Assembly: GCF_036178845.1 (NCBI RefSeq)
Contig: NZ_CP108070.1
Coordinates: forward strand, 62,001 to 126,000
Direction of reading: 5' to 3'
Origin: Streptomyces sp. NBC_00271
GTDB taxonomy: Bacteria > Actinomycetota > Actinomycetes > Streptomycetales > Streptomycetaceae
Length of the DNA stretch: 64,000 bases
Positions within the stretch are counted from its first letter, which is position 1, and every line of letters starts with the position of its first letter. This document shows positions 43,301-51,740 of the stretch, piece by piece. The notes beneath the pieces were generated by a model that was not told the origin of the DNA, made no database searches, and was given only the letters and a program-made list of their open reading frames with translations. Position numbers and translations under genes: made by a program.

Positions 43301-44300
43301 GACCGAGGAGACCAACAACGTCGGAAACGTAAGCCAGTCCCGTTACGAGCAGATCGTGGCCGAGCTGCGGGACGTGGTGGAGCAGCAGACTCGTGGCCAG
43401 TTCACGATCGGGGACCGCGCCCTGGAGATCGAGCCGATCCGGGAGCACGGCGGCAACAGCCGAGGCGATGCGGAATGGTCGGTGACCGCGACGCTGATGC
43501 GGCTTGCCGAGGACATCGGCCTGAAGTTCAGCACAGTGAAGTCGGCGAGGTGGACGTCCTCGCGCTGGCCGGCGGAGCGCCGGCAGAAGGGCGTCTCCTA
43601 CACGGTTCACCGGACACTGGCCTACATCGAGGACGACGAGGAGCGGTTCGCCGCGATCCTCACGCCGCCCGAGGGCAAGGGGCGATGGACACCGGACGAC
43701 GCCAAACGGCGGGTGGGCAACCAAGTCGAGACGCCGGTGACGCCGACGGAGAAGATCACCGCGATTCACTCGCTCGCCTAGGACGACCAGGTCGCCGCGG
43801 CGGTGACGAGTGACTTCCTGAAGCGGCCCGAGGTGACCGCCAAGGTGACCACGGTGGACAAGGCCCGGGTGGTGGAGGAGTTCACCCGCGACGAGTCGGT
43901 CGCGGCTAACGCCGCGACCAGCCTGCTGCGCAGGCCGGACGTCGCGTTCAGGGCGATGAGCGACGACACCGCCCGGTTCCAGGTCAACCATGCCCAGAAC
44001 GAACGCAGCCGGCAAGCCCGCGAGGACTTCGAACGCACCAGCCCGGTCGCGCCCGCGGTCCGGCACATCGAGCGGAGCATGGAGTTCCTGGACCTGGTCA
44101 CGGCCTTCCACTCCTTCGTCGCGGCGGCCGGGCGGATCGTTCCCGGACTGCGCAACCACACCTTCAGCGACGACGAGCGCACGATCGTGCACGAGAACGT
44201 CGCACGTTGCCGGGCGACGCTCGACTGGGTCGAGACGGCCGTCGACACCGGCAGGGTCGACGTCGACGACGAGCTCGCCCGTCTTCTGAAGGGCGAATGA
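43299..44300 (+). pseudogene. DUF6192 family protein split by an in-frame amber codon
   Basis: 333-codon Streptomyces DUF6192 gene. The N-terminal part (VGNVSQSRYEQIVAELRDVV, RWTSSRWPAERRQKGVSYTV, KITAIHSLA) ends at TAG 43779-43781. The same frame continues without a gap as DDQVAAAVTSDFLKRPEVTA, RPDVAFRAMSDDTARFQVNH, MEFLDLVTAFHSFVAAAGRI to TGA 44298-44300. Only this codon separates the halves. The downstream RacP-like gene overlaps its stop (ATGA). The pair often occurs together in Streptomyces; their role is unknown to me beyond a possible DNA-binding function. Confidence 0.7.
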
Positions 44301-44722
44301 GGATGCCCCGTCCCTCACGGCGACGGGGCGATGCAGCCAGACGTCACGCGGACACTCTCCGGTTCGTGCTGTTCGAGGCCAGACCCGCCGGCCTTGAGTT
44401 CCCCCAGCTGGTACGCGCCAGCGACCTGACCGCTAGCCAGGTCCGCTCCGGACTTGCTGCGCTGAAGGACCAGGCCGCGGAGAAGGGATGGCCCCCGCTG
44501 ACTTGGAACCGGGCGGGCGGTTACCAGCTCGGAGCGGAACGGGACGTGCTGGAGGCATACGAACGGGCGGTGGTCAGGGAGAAGCTGACCGAGTTCCGCC
44601 GGTTCATCACCGGCACGGTCGCCCCGCACGCCGCCGCCCACCCGGGTGACAAGTGGGTCAAGCACATCGTCGCCCAGCTCAACTCCATCGAATCCACCCT
44701 CGACCTCGTCGCCAGCTCCTGA
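44297..44722 (+). CDS. RacP-like protein
   Basis: 141-residue basic protein similar to Streptomyces RacP. It reads MPRPSRRRGDAARRHADTLR FVLFEARPAG, then a winged-helix-like segment (FPQLVRASDLTASQVRSGLA ALKDQAAEKGWPPLTW) and a helical C-terminus (LTEFRRFITGTVAPHAAAHP, HIVAQLNSIESTLDLVASS). It overlaps the DUF6192 stop by four bases, so translation is coupled. Its stop lies in a 9-bp sequence that may be the end of the following IS. Confidence 0.65.
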   Translation: MRMPRPSRRRGDAARRHADTLRFVLFEARPAGLEFPQLVRASDLTASQVRSGLAALKDQAAEKGWPPLTWNRAGGYQLGAERDVLEAYERAVVREKLTEFRRFITGTVAPHAAAHPGDKWVKHIVAQLNSIESTLDLVASS

Positions 44723-44725
44723 CCT

Positions 44726-44758
44726 GCGGTGGGGCCGCCCTGTGGGCGGCCCCACCGC
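44726..44758. terminator. strong hairpin after the RacP-like gene
   Basis: Perfect 15-bp arms GCGGTGGGGCCGCCC / GGGCGGCCCCACCGC with a 3-nt loop. It may terminate the RacP transcript or shield the transposase from outside transcription. Confidence 0.65.
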
Positions 44759-44778
44759 ACAGCTCGAAGGCCTTCGTC

Positions 44779-45633
44779 ATGCGCTCTCGCCGCTACCCCT
44801 CGGACACCACGAACTCTGAATGGGCGCTGATCGAGCCGCTGTTGCCCACTCCGGCCTGTGAGACGTCCACCGGCGGGCGGCCGGAGAAGCATCCGCGCCG
44901 CGAGATCGTCGATGCCATCCGCTATGTCGTCGATACGGGCTGCAAGTGGCGGGCCTTGCCTGCGGATTTCCCGCCCTGGCGCACGGTCTGGGGGTTTATG
45001 GCCCGCTGGGCAGCGGCCGGGATTGTCGGGCAGATCCGCGACCAGCTCGCCGGTCGGATCCGCCGGGGCATGGGCATAGGCCCCCGGGCGGTCGCCACCG
45101 TGATCGACTCCCAGAGCGTGAAGGCTGCCGAGACGGTCTCCAAGGCCACTCGCGGCTACGACGCGGGCAAGAAAATCAACGGCCGCAAGCGCCATATGGT
45201 CGTCGATACCCGCGGACTGCCTCTCATGGTGATGGTCACCCCCGCTGACCTGCACGACTCGGCTGCGGCGAAGGAGGTCCTGTTCCGCCTGCGCCTGATG
45301 CACCTCGAGATCACGATCGTGTGGGCGGACTCCGCCTATGCCGGCAAGCTCGTCGACTGGGCCAAACAGCACCTTAACCTGACGATCAAGCCGGTCAGCC
45401 GTCCCAAGGACGCCTCAGGCTTCGTCGTGCTGCCTCGTCGTTGGGTCGTCGAACGCAGTCTTGCGTGGATGATGCACGCGCGCCGGCATGCCCGGGACTA
45501 CGAACGGCTCGTCCAGCACTCCGAGACTCTGATCACCTGGGCTGCCATCACCCTCATGACCAGGCGCCTGGCCCGGAAAGGCGCCACCCCCAGCTGGTCG
45601 AGGAATCCGGTGCCAGCCGACTCGACCAGGTAG
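44779..45633 (+). CDS. IS5 family transposase
   Basis: 284-residue DDE transposase. The N-terminal domain reads RRYPSDTTNSEWALIEPLLP and RYVVDTGCKWRALPADFPPW; catalytic residues lie in TVIDSQSVKAAE (D), IVWADSAYAGKLVDWA (D) and RRWVVERSLAWMMHARRHAR (E). It is a different subgroup from the element at 4964. The frame is intact. The start ATG follows CTTCGTC; no clear ribosome binding site is seen. Confidence 0.85.
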   Translation: MRSRRYPSDTTNSEWALIEPLLPTPACETSTGGRPEKHPRREIVDAIRYVVDTGCKWRALPADFPPWRTVWGFMARWAAAGIVGQIRDQLAGRIRRGMGIGPRAVATVIDSQSVKAAETVSKATRGYDAGKKINGRKRHMVVDTRGLPLMVMVTPADLHDSAAAKEVLFRLRLMHLEITIVWADSAYAGKLVDWAKQHLNLTIKPVSRPKDASGFVVLPRRWVVERSLAWMMHARRHARDYERLVQHSETLITWAAITLMTRRLARKGATPSWSRNPVPADSTR

Positions 45634-45638
45634 GCAGG

Positions 45639-46877
45639 TCAGTTGTCGATTGCCTGGTAGAGGGTGGTCCAGAAGTCCTGCATGGCCCGTGCCGAGTCCG
45701 GGGTGGACATCCCGGTCTGGGTGAGCAGGATGCCGACGAGTTGGTTGTGCGGGTCGGCGTAGGTGGTGGTGCCGGCTCCGCCGTCCCAGCCGAACTGGCC
45801 GATGGGCGCGTAGTCGCCTCGGTAGGTGCGCACGGTCATCCCGAAGCCCCAGCCGCCGGTCTGCCCCTGGCCGTGTGACAGGTGGATGACGCTGCGGGCC
45901 CAGGCCTGTAGGGCGGATGTCTGCTCGGGTGTGAGGCGGTTGGTGGTCATCAGCTCGACGGCGGCCCGGGACAGGATCCGTTCGGTGCCGTGCATTCCGT
46001 GGTTGAGGAGCATCCGGAAGTAGGCGTGGTAGTCGTCGGCGGTGGAGTCGAGTCCGCCGCCGCCGGACTGGAACGCCGGAGGCCTGCTGTGGTGTCCCCC
46101 CTCGGCCTTGTCCTCCACGGTGAACTCCCCGGTCTGCGGATCGGGGGCGTACAGGGGCGGCAGCCGGTCGATCTTGTCGGCGGGCACGTGGAAACCGGTG
46201 TCCTTCATGCCCAGCGGATCGAAGATGCGCTCGCGCAGGAACGCCTCGAACGACTGGCCGGTGACCCTGGCCACCAGCACCCCGAGCACGTCGTCGCTGA
46301 CGTTGTACAGCCACCGCTCTCCGGGCTGGTACATCAGCGGGAGCGTGCCCAGGCGGCGCATCCACTCATCCGGCTCCACCGCCGGCAGCATCCATCCGTT
46401 CTCGCCGTAGACCTTCTGCTCGAAGTACGCGCTCATCATCGGGGAGCCCATGGCCGTCGTGTCCAGCCCGAGCCCGCAGGTGGAGGTGAGCAGGTCCCGC
46501 ACGGTGATCGGACGCCGTGCCGGCACGGTGTCGTCCAGCGGGCTGTCGGGCCGCTTGAGTACCTGCCGGTCGGCCAGTTCCGGTAGCCACTGATCTATCG
46601 GGTCGTCAAGTCGCAGCCGGCACTCGTCCAGCAGGACCATCGTCGCGGAGACCGCGACCGGCTTGGTCGTCGAGGCCATCCGGAAGATGGTGTCCCGGCG
46701 CATCGGCGGGCCACCGTCATGGCGCATCGTCCCGATCACCTCGACATGGGTCTCGCCGCCCCGGCCGACCAGGGCGACGAGTCCGGGGATCTTCTTGGAC
46801 TCAACATGCGCTTCCAGTACCTCGCGCAGTCGGCGCAGCCCTGCTTCGGACAAGCCGTTGTTGCCGTTTCCCATCAT
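45639..46877 (-). CDS. beta-lactamase-fold serine hydrolase
   Basis: 412-residue cytoplasmic serine hydrolase of the class C beta-lactamase/esterase family. The nucleophile motif SxxK is STTK in FRMASTTKPVAVSATM, the YxN motif is in ERWLYNVSDDVLG, and a late GGAGTTTYADP resembles the third motif. No signal peptide is seen, so an esterase or peptidase role is more likely than antibiotic resistance. AAGGAG precedes the two adjacent ATGs (46877 and 46874). Its stop overlaps the inner end of the neighbouring IS5 element. Confidence 0.82.
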   Translation of the reverse strand: MMGNGNNGLSEAGLRRLREVLEAHVESKKIPGLVALVGRGGETHVEVIGTMRHDGGPPMRRDTIFRMASTTKPVAVSATMVLLDECRLRLDDPIDQWLPELADRQVLKRPDSPLDDTVPARRPITVRDLLTSTCGLGLDTTAMGSPMMSAYFEQKVYGENGWMLPAVEPDEWMRRLGTLPLMYQPGERWLYNVSDDVLGVLVARVTGQSFEAFLRERIFDPLGMKDTGFHVPADKIDRLPPLYAPDPQTGEFTVEDKAEGGHHSRPPAFQSGGGGLDSTADDYHAYFRMLLNHGMHGTERILSRAAVELMTTNRLTPEQTSALQAWARSVIHLSHGQGQTGGWGFGMTVRTYRGDYAPIGQFGWDGGAGTTTYADPHNQLVGILLTQTGMSTPDSARAMQDFWTTLYQAIDN

Positions 46878-47028
46878 GAATCTCCTTGCACGCAGTGGTC
46901 GGTCTCGACGGCGCCGCGGGCATGCGACGCGAGGCGGCCGGCCGGGCATGACCCCGCGGCCGCACTGTGCAGAAAGGCGATGAAAGTGGCGCTCGGCCCC
47001 CCTCGGGGGGCGATGTGCTGAGGCGCGA

Positions 47029-47418
47029 TCAGACCGTCTTGTCGTCTGTTCCGGTCTCGTTGCCGGCGGCGCGCTCGATCTCGTCGGTCAGCTGCTTCCG
47101 TGCACGGGCGGGGACGTAGCCGCCCTCCGAGTAGTTCTCGGCGAACGCGTTGACGAACTCCACCGGGTCCTCCCCGACAACCTCGCGGATCGGAGTTCCG
47201 TTCACCGCAGCCTGCTCGAACAGGTCGGCGAGGTCTTCGAACATCGACGCGTTGCTTTCGCCGTCGGTCGGCACGAAGTGCATCAGGTACCGCTCGATCG
47301 CCTCGACCGCCGCACGGTAGTTCTCGGGAAGCTCCTTGACGCGCGCCTTGTACGCCCTCCAGCGCTTCTTGGGCCCGATCACCTTCGAGATGAAGCCGCT
47401 CTTTTCCACATCGGACAT
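47029..47418 (-). CDS. DUF1048 family protein
   Basis: 129-residue helical protein of the DUF1048 family, commonly encoded next to PadR regulators. It reads KVIGPKKRWRAYKARVKELP ENYRAAVEAIERYLMHFVPT, MFEDLADLFEQAAVNGTPIR then EVVGEDPVEFVNAFAENYSE. It starts 2 bp after the PadR stop, so the two form an operon. Function unknown. Confidence 0.85.
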   Translation of the reverse strand: MSDVEKSGFISKVIGPKKRWRAYKARVKELPENYRAAVEAIERYLMHFVPTDGESNASMFEDLADLFEQAAVNGTPIREVVGEDPVEFVNAFAENYSEGGYVPARARKQLTDEIERAAGNETGTDDKTV

Positions 47419-47420
47419 GG

Positions 47421-47750
47421 CTACTTTCCCCCTTCGCGGAGCTGTTCCAGTCGTTCCGTGAGGAAGCTCCACGTCCTCCAGAACTCTTCGAGGTACTCCC
47501 GTCCCTGAGCGTTGAGGGAGTGCACCTTGCGTGGCGGCCCCTTCTCTGAGGGAACCTTCTCCACGTCGACGAGACCGCGCTTCTCCATCCTGAGAAGCAG
47601 CGCGTAGATGGTCCCTTCGGCGATGTCGGAGAAACCCTGCTCCCGCAGCCGCGCCGTGATCTCGTAGCCGTAGGCAGGCCGACCGGCCAGGGACGCGAGG
47701 ATGATGCCCTCCAGCGTGCCCTTGAGCATCTCCGTCTCCAGCTTGGTCAC
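47421..47750 (-). CDS. PadR family transcriptional regulator
   Basis: 109-residue winged-helix PadR repressor: MLKGTLEGIILASLAGRPAY GYEITARLREQGFSDIAEGT, IYALLLRMEKRGLVDVEKVP and a C-terminal dimerisation helix (YLEEFWRTWSFLTERLEQL). It starts at GTG 47750 after a GGAGGAGG. It forms an operon with DUF1048. A 42-bp palindrome centred 41 bp upstream of the start is a likely autoregulatory operator. Confidence 0.87.
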   Translation of the reverse strand: MTKLETEMLKGTLEGIILASLAGRPAYGYEITARLREQGFSDIAEGTIYALLLRMEKRGLVDVEKVPSEKGPPRKVHSLNAQGREYLEEFWRTWSFLTERLEQLREGGK

Positions 47751-47770
47751 AGAACACCTCCTCCCTGCAC

Positions 47771-47812
47771 TAGTCAGCGCTATTGAGTACCGGTACACAG
47801 TAACGCTGACTA
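47771..47812. promoter_or_regulatory. 42-bp palindromic operator upstream of padR
   Basis: Outer arms TAGTCAGCG (47771-47779) and CGCTGACTA (47804-47812) are symmetric, each 7 bp away, around the inner palindrome GTACCGGTAC (47787-47796). This fits a PadR dimer or pair of dimers. Confidence 0.65.
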
Positions 47813-48025
47813 CCGGTACTTAGCAAGACGGAATAGTGGAGGCGGCAAGCCGACATCGCAAGCGCCCGGTCCAGCAGCCTCACCGGCAGGACCCCGAGCA
47901 AGCCGCTCGGCGCGCGGAGATCGACGGGCACCCGTACGTGGGCCGCGTCGCCATCCGTCAACTTCTCTATCTATCGCCCCCGGCCCGCCACGTCTTCGAC
48001 GCTGCGAGTTGAGAAACACGCACTA

Positions 48026-48974
48026 AGAGAGCATCTGATCAGCTTTCAGATTGCTATGGCAGTGTTGTCCGTTTCGATTCGCCACGTTGGGGTGGATTCT
48101 CCGGTCAGCTCGCGGGACATTTTGTTAGCCATTGCCCAGTGGATCATCGTGCGGGATCTCTGTGGGAGGGCTTCGTAGTCCCGCGCGAGGCGGCGGTGCT
48201 GCATGAGCCAGCCGAAGGTCCGCTCGATCACCCATCGCTTCGGCAGGGGCTCGAACCCCTTCGCCCGAGGCCGCTGCACCACCTCGACGTCGATGCCGAG
48301 TCCGGCGCCGTGGTTGAGGATGCTGGTCTGGTAACCGCCGTCGGCCCACACCTTGGTCACGCCGGGATGGGCGGCGGCCAGGTCGTCGAGCAGGAGCTTG
48401 CCGCCGGCGGTGTCGTGCACGTTGGCGGCGGTGATGAGGACGGCCAGCACCAGGCCGAGTGTGTCGGTGATCAGGTGCCTCTTGCGTCCTTTGATCTTCT
48501 TGCCGGCGTCGATGCCCTGGCTGGTCTCGGCCACGTTTGCCGAAGTCTTCACGCTCTGCGCGTCGATCACGGCGGCGGTTGGCTCCGCGTTGCGGCCGTG
48601 GGAACGTCGGGTCCGTTCACGCAACAGGTCGTGGACCCGCTGGGTCGTGCCATCCGCTTCCCACTTCGCGTAGTAGTCATAGACGGTTTTGTACGGCGGG
48701 AAGTCGTGCGGCAGGTACTCCCAGGGAATGCCGGTTCGGTTGACGTAGAGGATCGCGTTGACGATCTCCCGTAAGTCGTGGACCCGGGCCGCCGTACCGG
48801 GGCCGGTCCGGCCGGCTCGCCAGGCCGTGAAAACCGGTTCGATCAAGGCCCAGCGGGCATCGGAGACATCACTGCGGTACAGGCGACGAGCGTTCACGCC
48901 TCGCTCAACGACAGCCATCCCCGACAGTCACAAAAACATCCCTAACTACCAACTACCTAGATCAGATGCCCTCT
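48026..48974. mobile_element. IS5-family insertion sequence, 949 bp, with TA duplication
   Basis: Ends AGAGAGCATCTGATC and, on the other strand, AGAGGGCATCTGATC are inverted repeats with one mismatch. TA flanks both sides (48024-48025 and 48975-48976). It contains one transposase gene. The right end abuts the CBS-like remnant copy 2. Confidence 0.8.
48046..48918 (-). CDS. IS5 family transposase
   Basis: 290-residue DDE transposase: RLYRSDVSDARWALIEPVFT, AILYVNRTGIPWEYLPHDFP PYKTVYDYYAKW, AAVIDAQSVKTSANV (D), KVWADGGYQTSILNHGA (D) and KRWVIERTFGWLMQHRRLAR (E). The frame is intact and the inverted repeats are preserved, so it may be active. It is a third IS5 subgroup in this window. Confidence 0.88.
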   Translation of the reverse strand: MAVVERGVNARRLYRSDVSDARWALIEPVFTAWRAGRTGPGTAARVHDLREIVNAILYVNRTGIPWEYLPHDFPPYKTVYDYYAKWEADGTTQRVHDLLRERTRRSHGRNAEPTAAVIDAQSVKTSANVAETSQGIDAGKKIKGRKRHLITDTLGLVLAVLITAANVHDTAGGKLLLDDLAAAHPGVTKVWADGGYQTSILNHGAGLGIDVEVVQRPRAKGFEPLPKRWVIERTFGWLMQHRRLARDYEALPQRSRTMIHWAMANKMSRELTGESTPTWRIETDNTAIAI

Positions 48975-49100
48975 TAGCGATCGAGTGCGGGAAGGCCGAC
49001 CAAGCCGGTGTCGAGCATGATGCGGTCGACCGCCTCCTTGAGGGTGCTGTCGGCGCCCATGACGGTCTCGGTGCCGCCGGGCAGGAGATCGAGCTCCCGG
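48974..49100 (-). pseudogene. C-terminal remnant of a CBS-like domain protein, copy 2
   Basis: The minus strand reads LLPGGTETVMGADSTLKEAV DRIMLDTGLVGLPALDR, ending in a TAA that coincides with the IS junction. It parallels copy 1 at 17374-17560 (LLPDGFETVLGADSALHETV, DRIMFDTGL, LPALDR). Upstream sequence is not shared. No full gene is present. Confidence 0.4.
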
Positions 49101-49247
49101 CTTGCCCGCCTCGACCTCTCCCTCGCCGCGTGACCGAATAAGCCAGCAGGATCGGTGACACGGTTCTTACCGCCCTGCTGACTGCGCGGCTTCTGCGGCT
49201 CGCCGCCGAGAGATGATCTCCGGACCCGCTCGGAGACCGAGGCCCGC

Positions 49248-50186
49248 TCAGAAGTCGTAGCAGACGTAGGCGCCCTCAGGCCCGCGGGCAATCCGGTCCG
49301 AGCCCCAGCAGTGGAGCATTGGCCCGACGCGGTACAGGGCGGTGCCACCGGCCAGCAGGACAAGGACGGCGAGCAGTGCGGTCACAATCCGCATGGCGGT
49401 CATCCGCCGCACGAGCCACCAAGCCCCGGCGACCGCAAGCGCCCCCAGCCCCAGCATGACGGCCGATATCGGGGCGGTGTTCTTCTGAATCCCGGGAAAG
49501 CGGCCTGGGTGCGCGGCGTGTTGAACGGCGGCGAAGGCGAAGAAGAACAGCAGCAGCCCCAGCAGCAACAGCCCGACGGAGGCGACCCCGCGGCCGACGG
49601 CCCGGCCCCGGCTCCGCGGGCTTCCGGGCGCCTCGGCGCCGTCCGCGCGCACGAGTCGCCGGTCGAGGACCGCCCGCAGCCGGTCCACCTCCTCCGGGTC
49701 CGCCACGGCCCGCTTGGGCAAGACGGCGAAGCCGACGGCGGACTTGTCGGCGCTGAGAAGCACGAACAGCTCCGGCGTCTCCACATAGCGCGAGTAGAGG
49801 TGCCAGTTGTGGCTGGCCGAGCTGTGCGCGGTGGTGAGCCGGACCCCGGTGTCGTCGACCGTCCCGCGGATGTCCCCCTGCCGTTCGGCGAGCCGGTGGA
49901 GGCGGCGCGCCTGCAACCACGGCACCGCAGTCATGAAGGCGACGAAGACCACCACCCCTGCATACAGCGGCCAAGGTGTGTCCCGGTGGCCGGAGCCAGC
50001 CGCCGACAGCAGGGAGCCGATGCTCGTGACCGCCACCGTCCAGACCAGCGCCCCGCGCTGAAAGCGTCCCGCGCCGGTGCTCCTCGCGCGTGCCCGCAGC
50101 GCGGACGCCAATTCGCCGACGGTCGGCCGGTAGGCCAGCTCCACCGGTCTCTCGGCGACCGCGTCCGTTTCCCGGCCCTCGGCCAT
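49248..50186 (-). CDS. YcxB-like membrane protein
   Basis: 312-residue membrane protein. The N-terminus (ERPVELAYRPTVGELASALR) leads to two helices (LVWTVAVTSIGSLLSAA, LYAGVVVFVAFMTAVPW), then a conserved cytoplasmic YcxB-type domain (HNWHLYSRYVETPELFVLLS, GFAVLPKRAVADPEEVDRLR). Further helices follow (SVGLLLLGLLLFFFAFAAV, AVMLGLGALAVAGAWWLV, IVTALLAVLVLLAGGTALY) and a short C-terminal tail with Cys. The function of the family is unknown. It is a single gene, with IS fragments on both sides. Confidence 0.65.
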   Translation of the reverse strand: MAEGRETDAVAERPVELAYRPTVGELASALRARARSTGAGRFQRGALVWTVAVTSIGSLLSAAGSGHRDTPWPLYAGVVVFVAFMTAVPWLQARRLHRLAERQGDIRGTVDDTGVRLTTAHSSASHNWHLYSRYVETPELFVLLSADKSAVGFAVLPKRAVADPEEVDRLRAVLDRRLVRADGAEAPGSPRSRGRAVGRGVASVGLLLLGLLLFFFAFAAVQHAAHPGRFPGIQKNTAPISAVMLGLGALAVAGAWWLVRRMTAMRIVTALLAVLVLLAGGTALYRVGPMLHCWGSDRIARGPEGAYVCYDF

Positions 50187-50279
50187 GTCCCCTCCCCCGT
50201 TCGGTGATCAACCGGATCGTAGAGGCTTTCTCAGCCGCTCCGGCGACCTGGCGGTGGTCGGCACCGTACGTCATCGAGG

Positions 50280-50628
50280 TCACGTAATGGTCGGAGTGCC
50301 GCGGTCGACGGAGCACGGGCACCTCGAGAGGACCAAGACCGTCCCCCGCGAGCCTAATAGGACTCCGGGGTCGAATTGGCGGGGCCAGGCCAAGATCGGC
50401 CCCCCGGTCAACAGCTCGCCGGCCAGTCGCACGGTCACGCTGCCGAAGTCGACTTCCGCCTCGTGGCCCGGCAGATGGGTCTGCAGCACGAATGCTTCCA
50501 CCGGGACTTTGCCCGAGGCCGCGAGGACCTCCGGCTTCCGGTCGGAGACGTAGCGCCGGACCATCGGGTAGGACACATCGGTGCCGTGCTCCGGTGAGTA
50601 GCGGGACCGCGAGGCCGACCCAGGTCAG
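50280..50628 (-). pseudogene. IstA (IS21-type transposase) internal fragment
   Basis: The frame reads RSRYSPEHGTDVSYPMVRRY VSDRKPEVLAASGKVPVEAF, QTHLPGHEAEVDFGSVTVRL then AGELLTGGP, the region leading into the first catalytic Asp (EVDFG) of a subgroup different from the IS21 element at 34.6 kb. Both ends are cut off. An in-frame stop precedes it at about 50630. Confidence 0.6.
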
Positions 50629-50839
50629 TACATCGGTCTTGCGCTTCAGACGGTCGGCCCGCTTCTGAGACGCGGCACTCAGATGACGCCGGCGTTTCCG
50701 GAGGTGGTGTCCGGGGCTGCGCAGCTGCCGGACGCGACAGCGCTGGACGGCGTTATGTGACCTGTGGGGGTGTCTCAGGCGGCGCAGCTCCCATAGACGA
50801 GACGTGAGGGGCGTCGCGGCCACGTGCCGCAGCGGCCGC

Positions 50840-51178
50840 TCACAGGTGGCCGTCCAGGAACTCCCGTACCTCGGCGATGGTCATGGGCCCCGTGCCGTGC
50901 GCCACCGCCTCTCCCTCCTTCAGCAGGACGTAGGACGGGGCTCCGGTGATCCCGTATCGCTCGGTCGCAGCCGGACAGCGCGTGATGTCAGCGCGGACGG
51001 CCGTCAGGCGGCCCGTGTACTCGTCGGCGATGCCACCCACGACGAGGTCCATCACCCGGCAGGGCTCGATCGCCTTGGGCCATGTCCCGGTGAAGTACGC
51101 GAGGACCGGAACTGTGCTCATCCCGAGGATGAAATCGAACTCCGCGTCCTCACGGGGTTGGTGAACCCGCTTCGCCAT
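50840..51178 (-). CDS. thioredoxin-fold protein without the first active-site Cys
   Basis: 112-residue thioredoxin-like protein. Strand-helix order is preserved (TVPVLAYFTGTW, IADEYTGRLTAVRADITRCP, YGITGAPSYVLLKEGEAVAH). The active-site segment reads GTWPKAIEPCRVMD, where thioredoxins have WCGPC, so only the second Cys is left and the loop is longer. The cis-Pro is present (GAPSYVLL). It may be a monothiol or non-redox member. AGGAG precedes the ATG at 51178. No partner gene is adjacent. Confidence 0.65.
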   Translation of the reverse strand: MAKRVHQPREDAEFDFILGMSTVPVLAYFTGTWPKAIEPCRVMDLVVGGIADEYTGRLTAVRADITRCPAATERYGITGAPSYVLLKEGEAVAHGTGPMTIAEVREFLDGHL

Positions 51179-51740
51179 GGATACTCCTGACCTCACGTTC
51201 CGTCATTCCATCCCCATCATCCCTCGCGCGGTGTGCCAGGCCGGCCCGGTCGGTCGTCCGGTTGACCTGTCGGAAGGGAGGCACGGGGCCGTCGCAGAAC
51301 CACGGTGGTCCCCGGCGCGAGCGGCCCGGCCCCCCGCCCCTGGTGACCCGGCGTGGCCGCCCCGCCGGTCACCCAGCTGCAGCCCGCCGCGCGCCCGTGG
51401 GTCAGCTCGTGCCAGGACAGCGCCATCCACGACGATATGAAAGCCGTTTTCCAGGGCATAGCTGCCCAGATCACCGACCAGATGCTCGATGAGCGCGTCG
51501 GCGAGCGGGCCGGTGCGCATCGTCCACCGGATCCAGTCGAGCCGTATCCGCCACCGCGCTTCTCGGAGACAGCGCCCCCGACGGGCTTCCTGAGGCCTTG
51601 TCTGGTCTTCACATCAACCCCCGGTCTCAGCTGGCTAATACCGCTCTTCCCCGGGCCGCATGAGCTAGCTGATGGCACCGAGAACGAGGCACGATTCCTG
51701 GTCCGCTCGCGGGCGCGGGCGTGGACGGTCGAAGTACGCG
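51179..51740. other. 562-bp interval with gene fragments and a dispersed repeat
   Basis: It holds the second copy of the 56-bp repeat (51310-51365). A minus-strand stretch at about 51430-51535 reads MRTGPLADALIEHLVGDLGS YALENGFHIVVDGA, resembling a P-loop kinase fragment of the zeta-toxin/gluconate-kinase type. No complete gene is visible. Confidence 0.35.
51310..51365 (+). repeat. 56-bp dispersed repeat, copy 2
   Basis: Matches 38683-38738 with one mismatch (GGCGTGG instead of GGCCTGG). It sits in a region of gene fragments. Confidence 0.8.

Larger units (their letters stand above)
44719..45642. mobile_element. IS5-family insertion sequence, approximate limits
   Basis: CTGACCTGC at 44719-44727 is the reverse complement of GCAGGTCAG at 45634-45642, giving possible 9-bp terminal repeats around the transposase gene. 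The stop codons of both flanking genes fall inside these repeats. No target duplication is clear, so the limits are tentative. Confidence 0.4.

Noticed and set aside
49276..50823. Minus-strand ORF of 515 codons
   Set aside because: It overlaps the YcxB-like gene and the istA fragment in another frame and has arginine/glycine-rich shadow composition.
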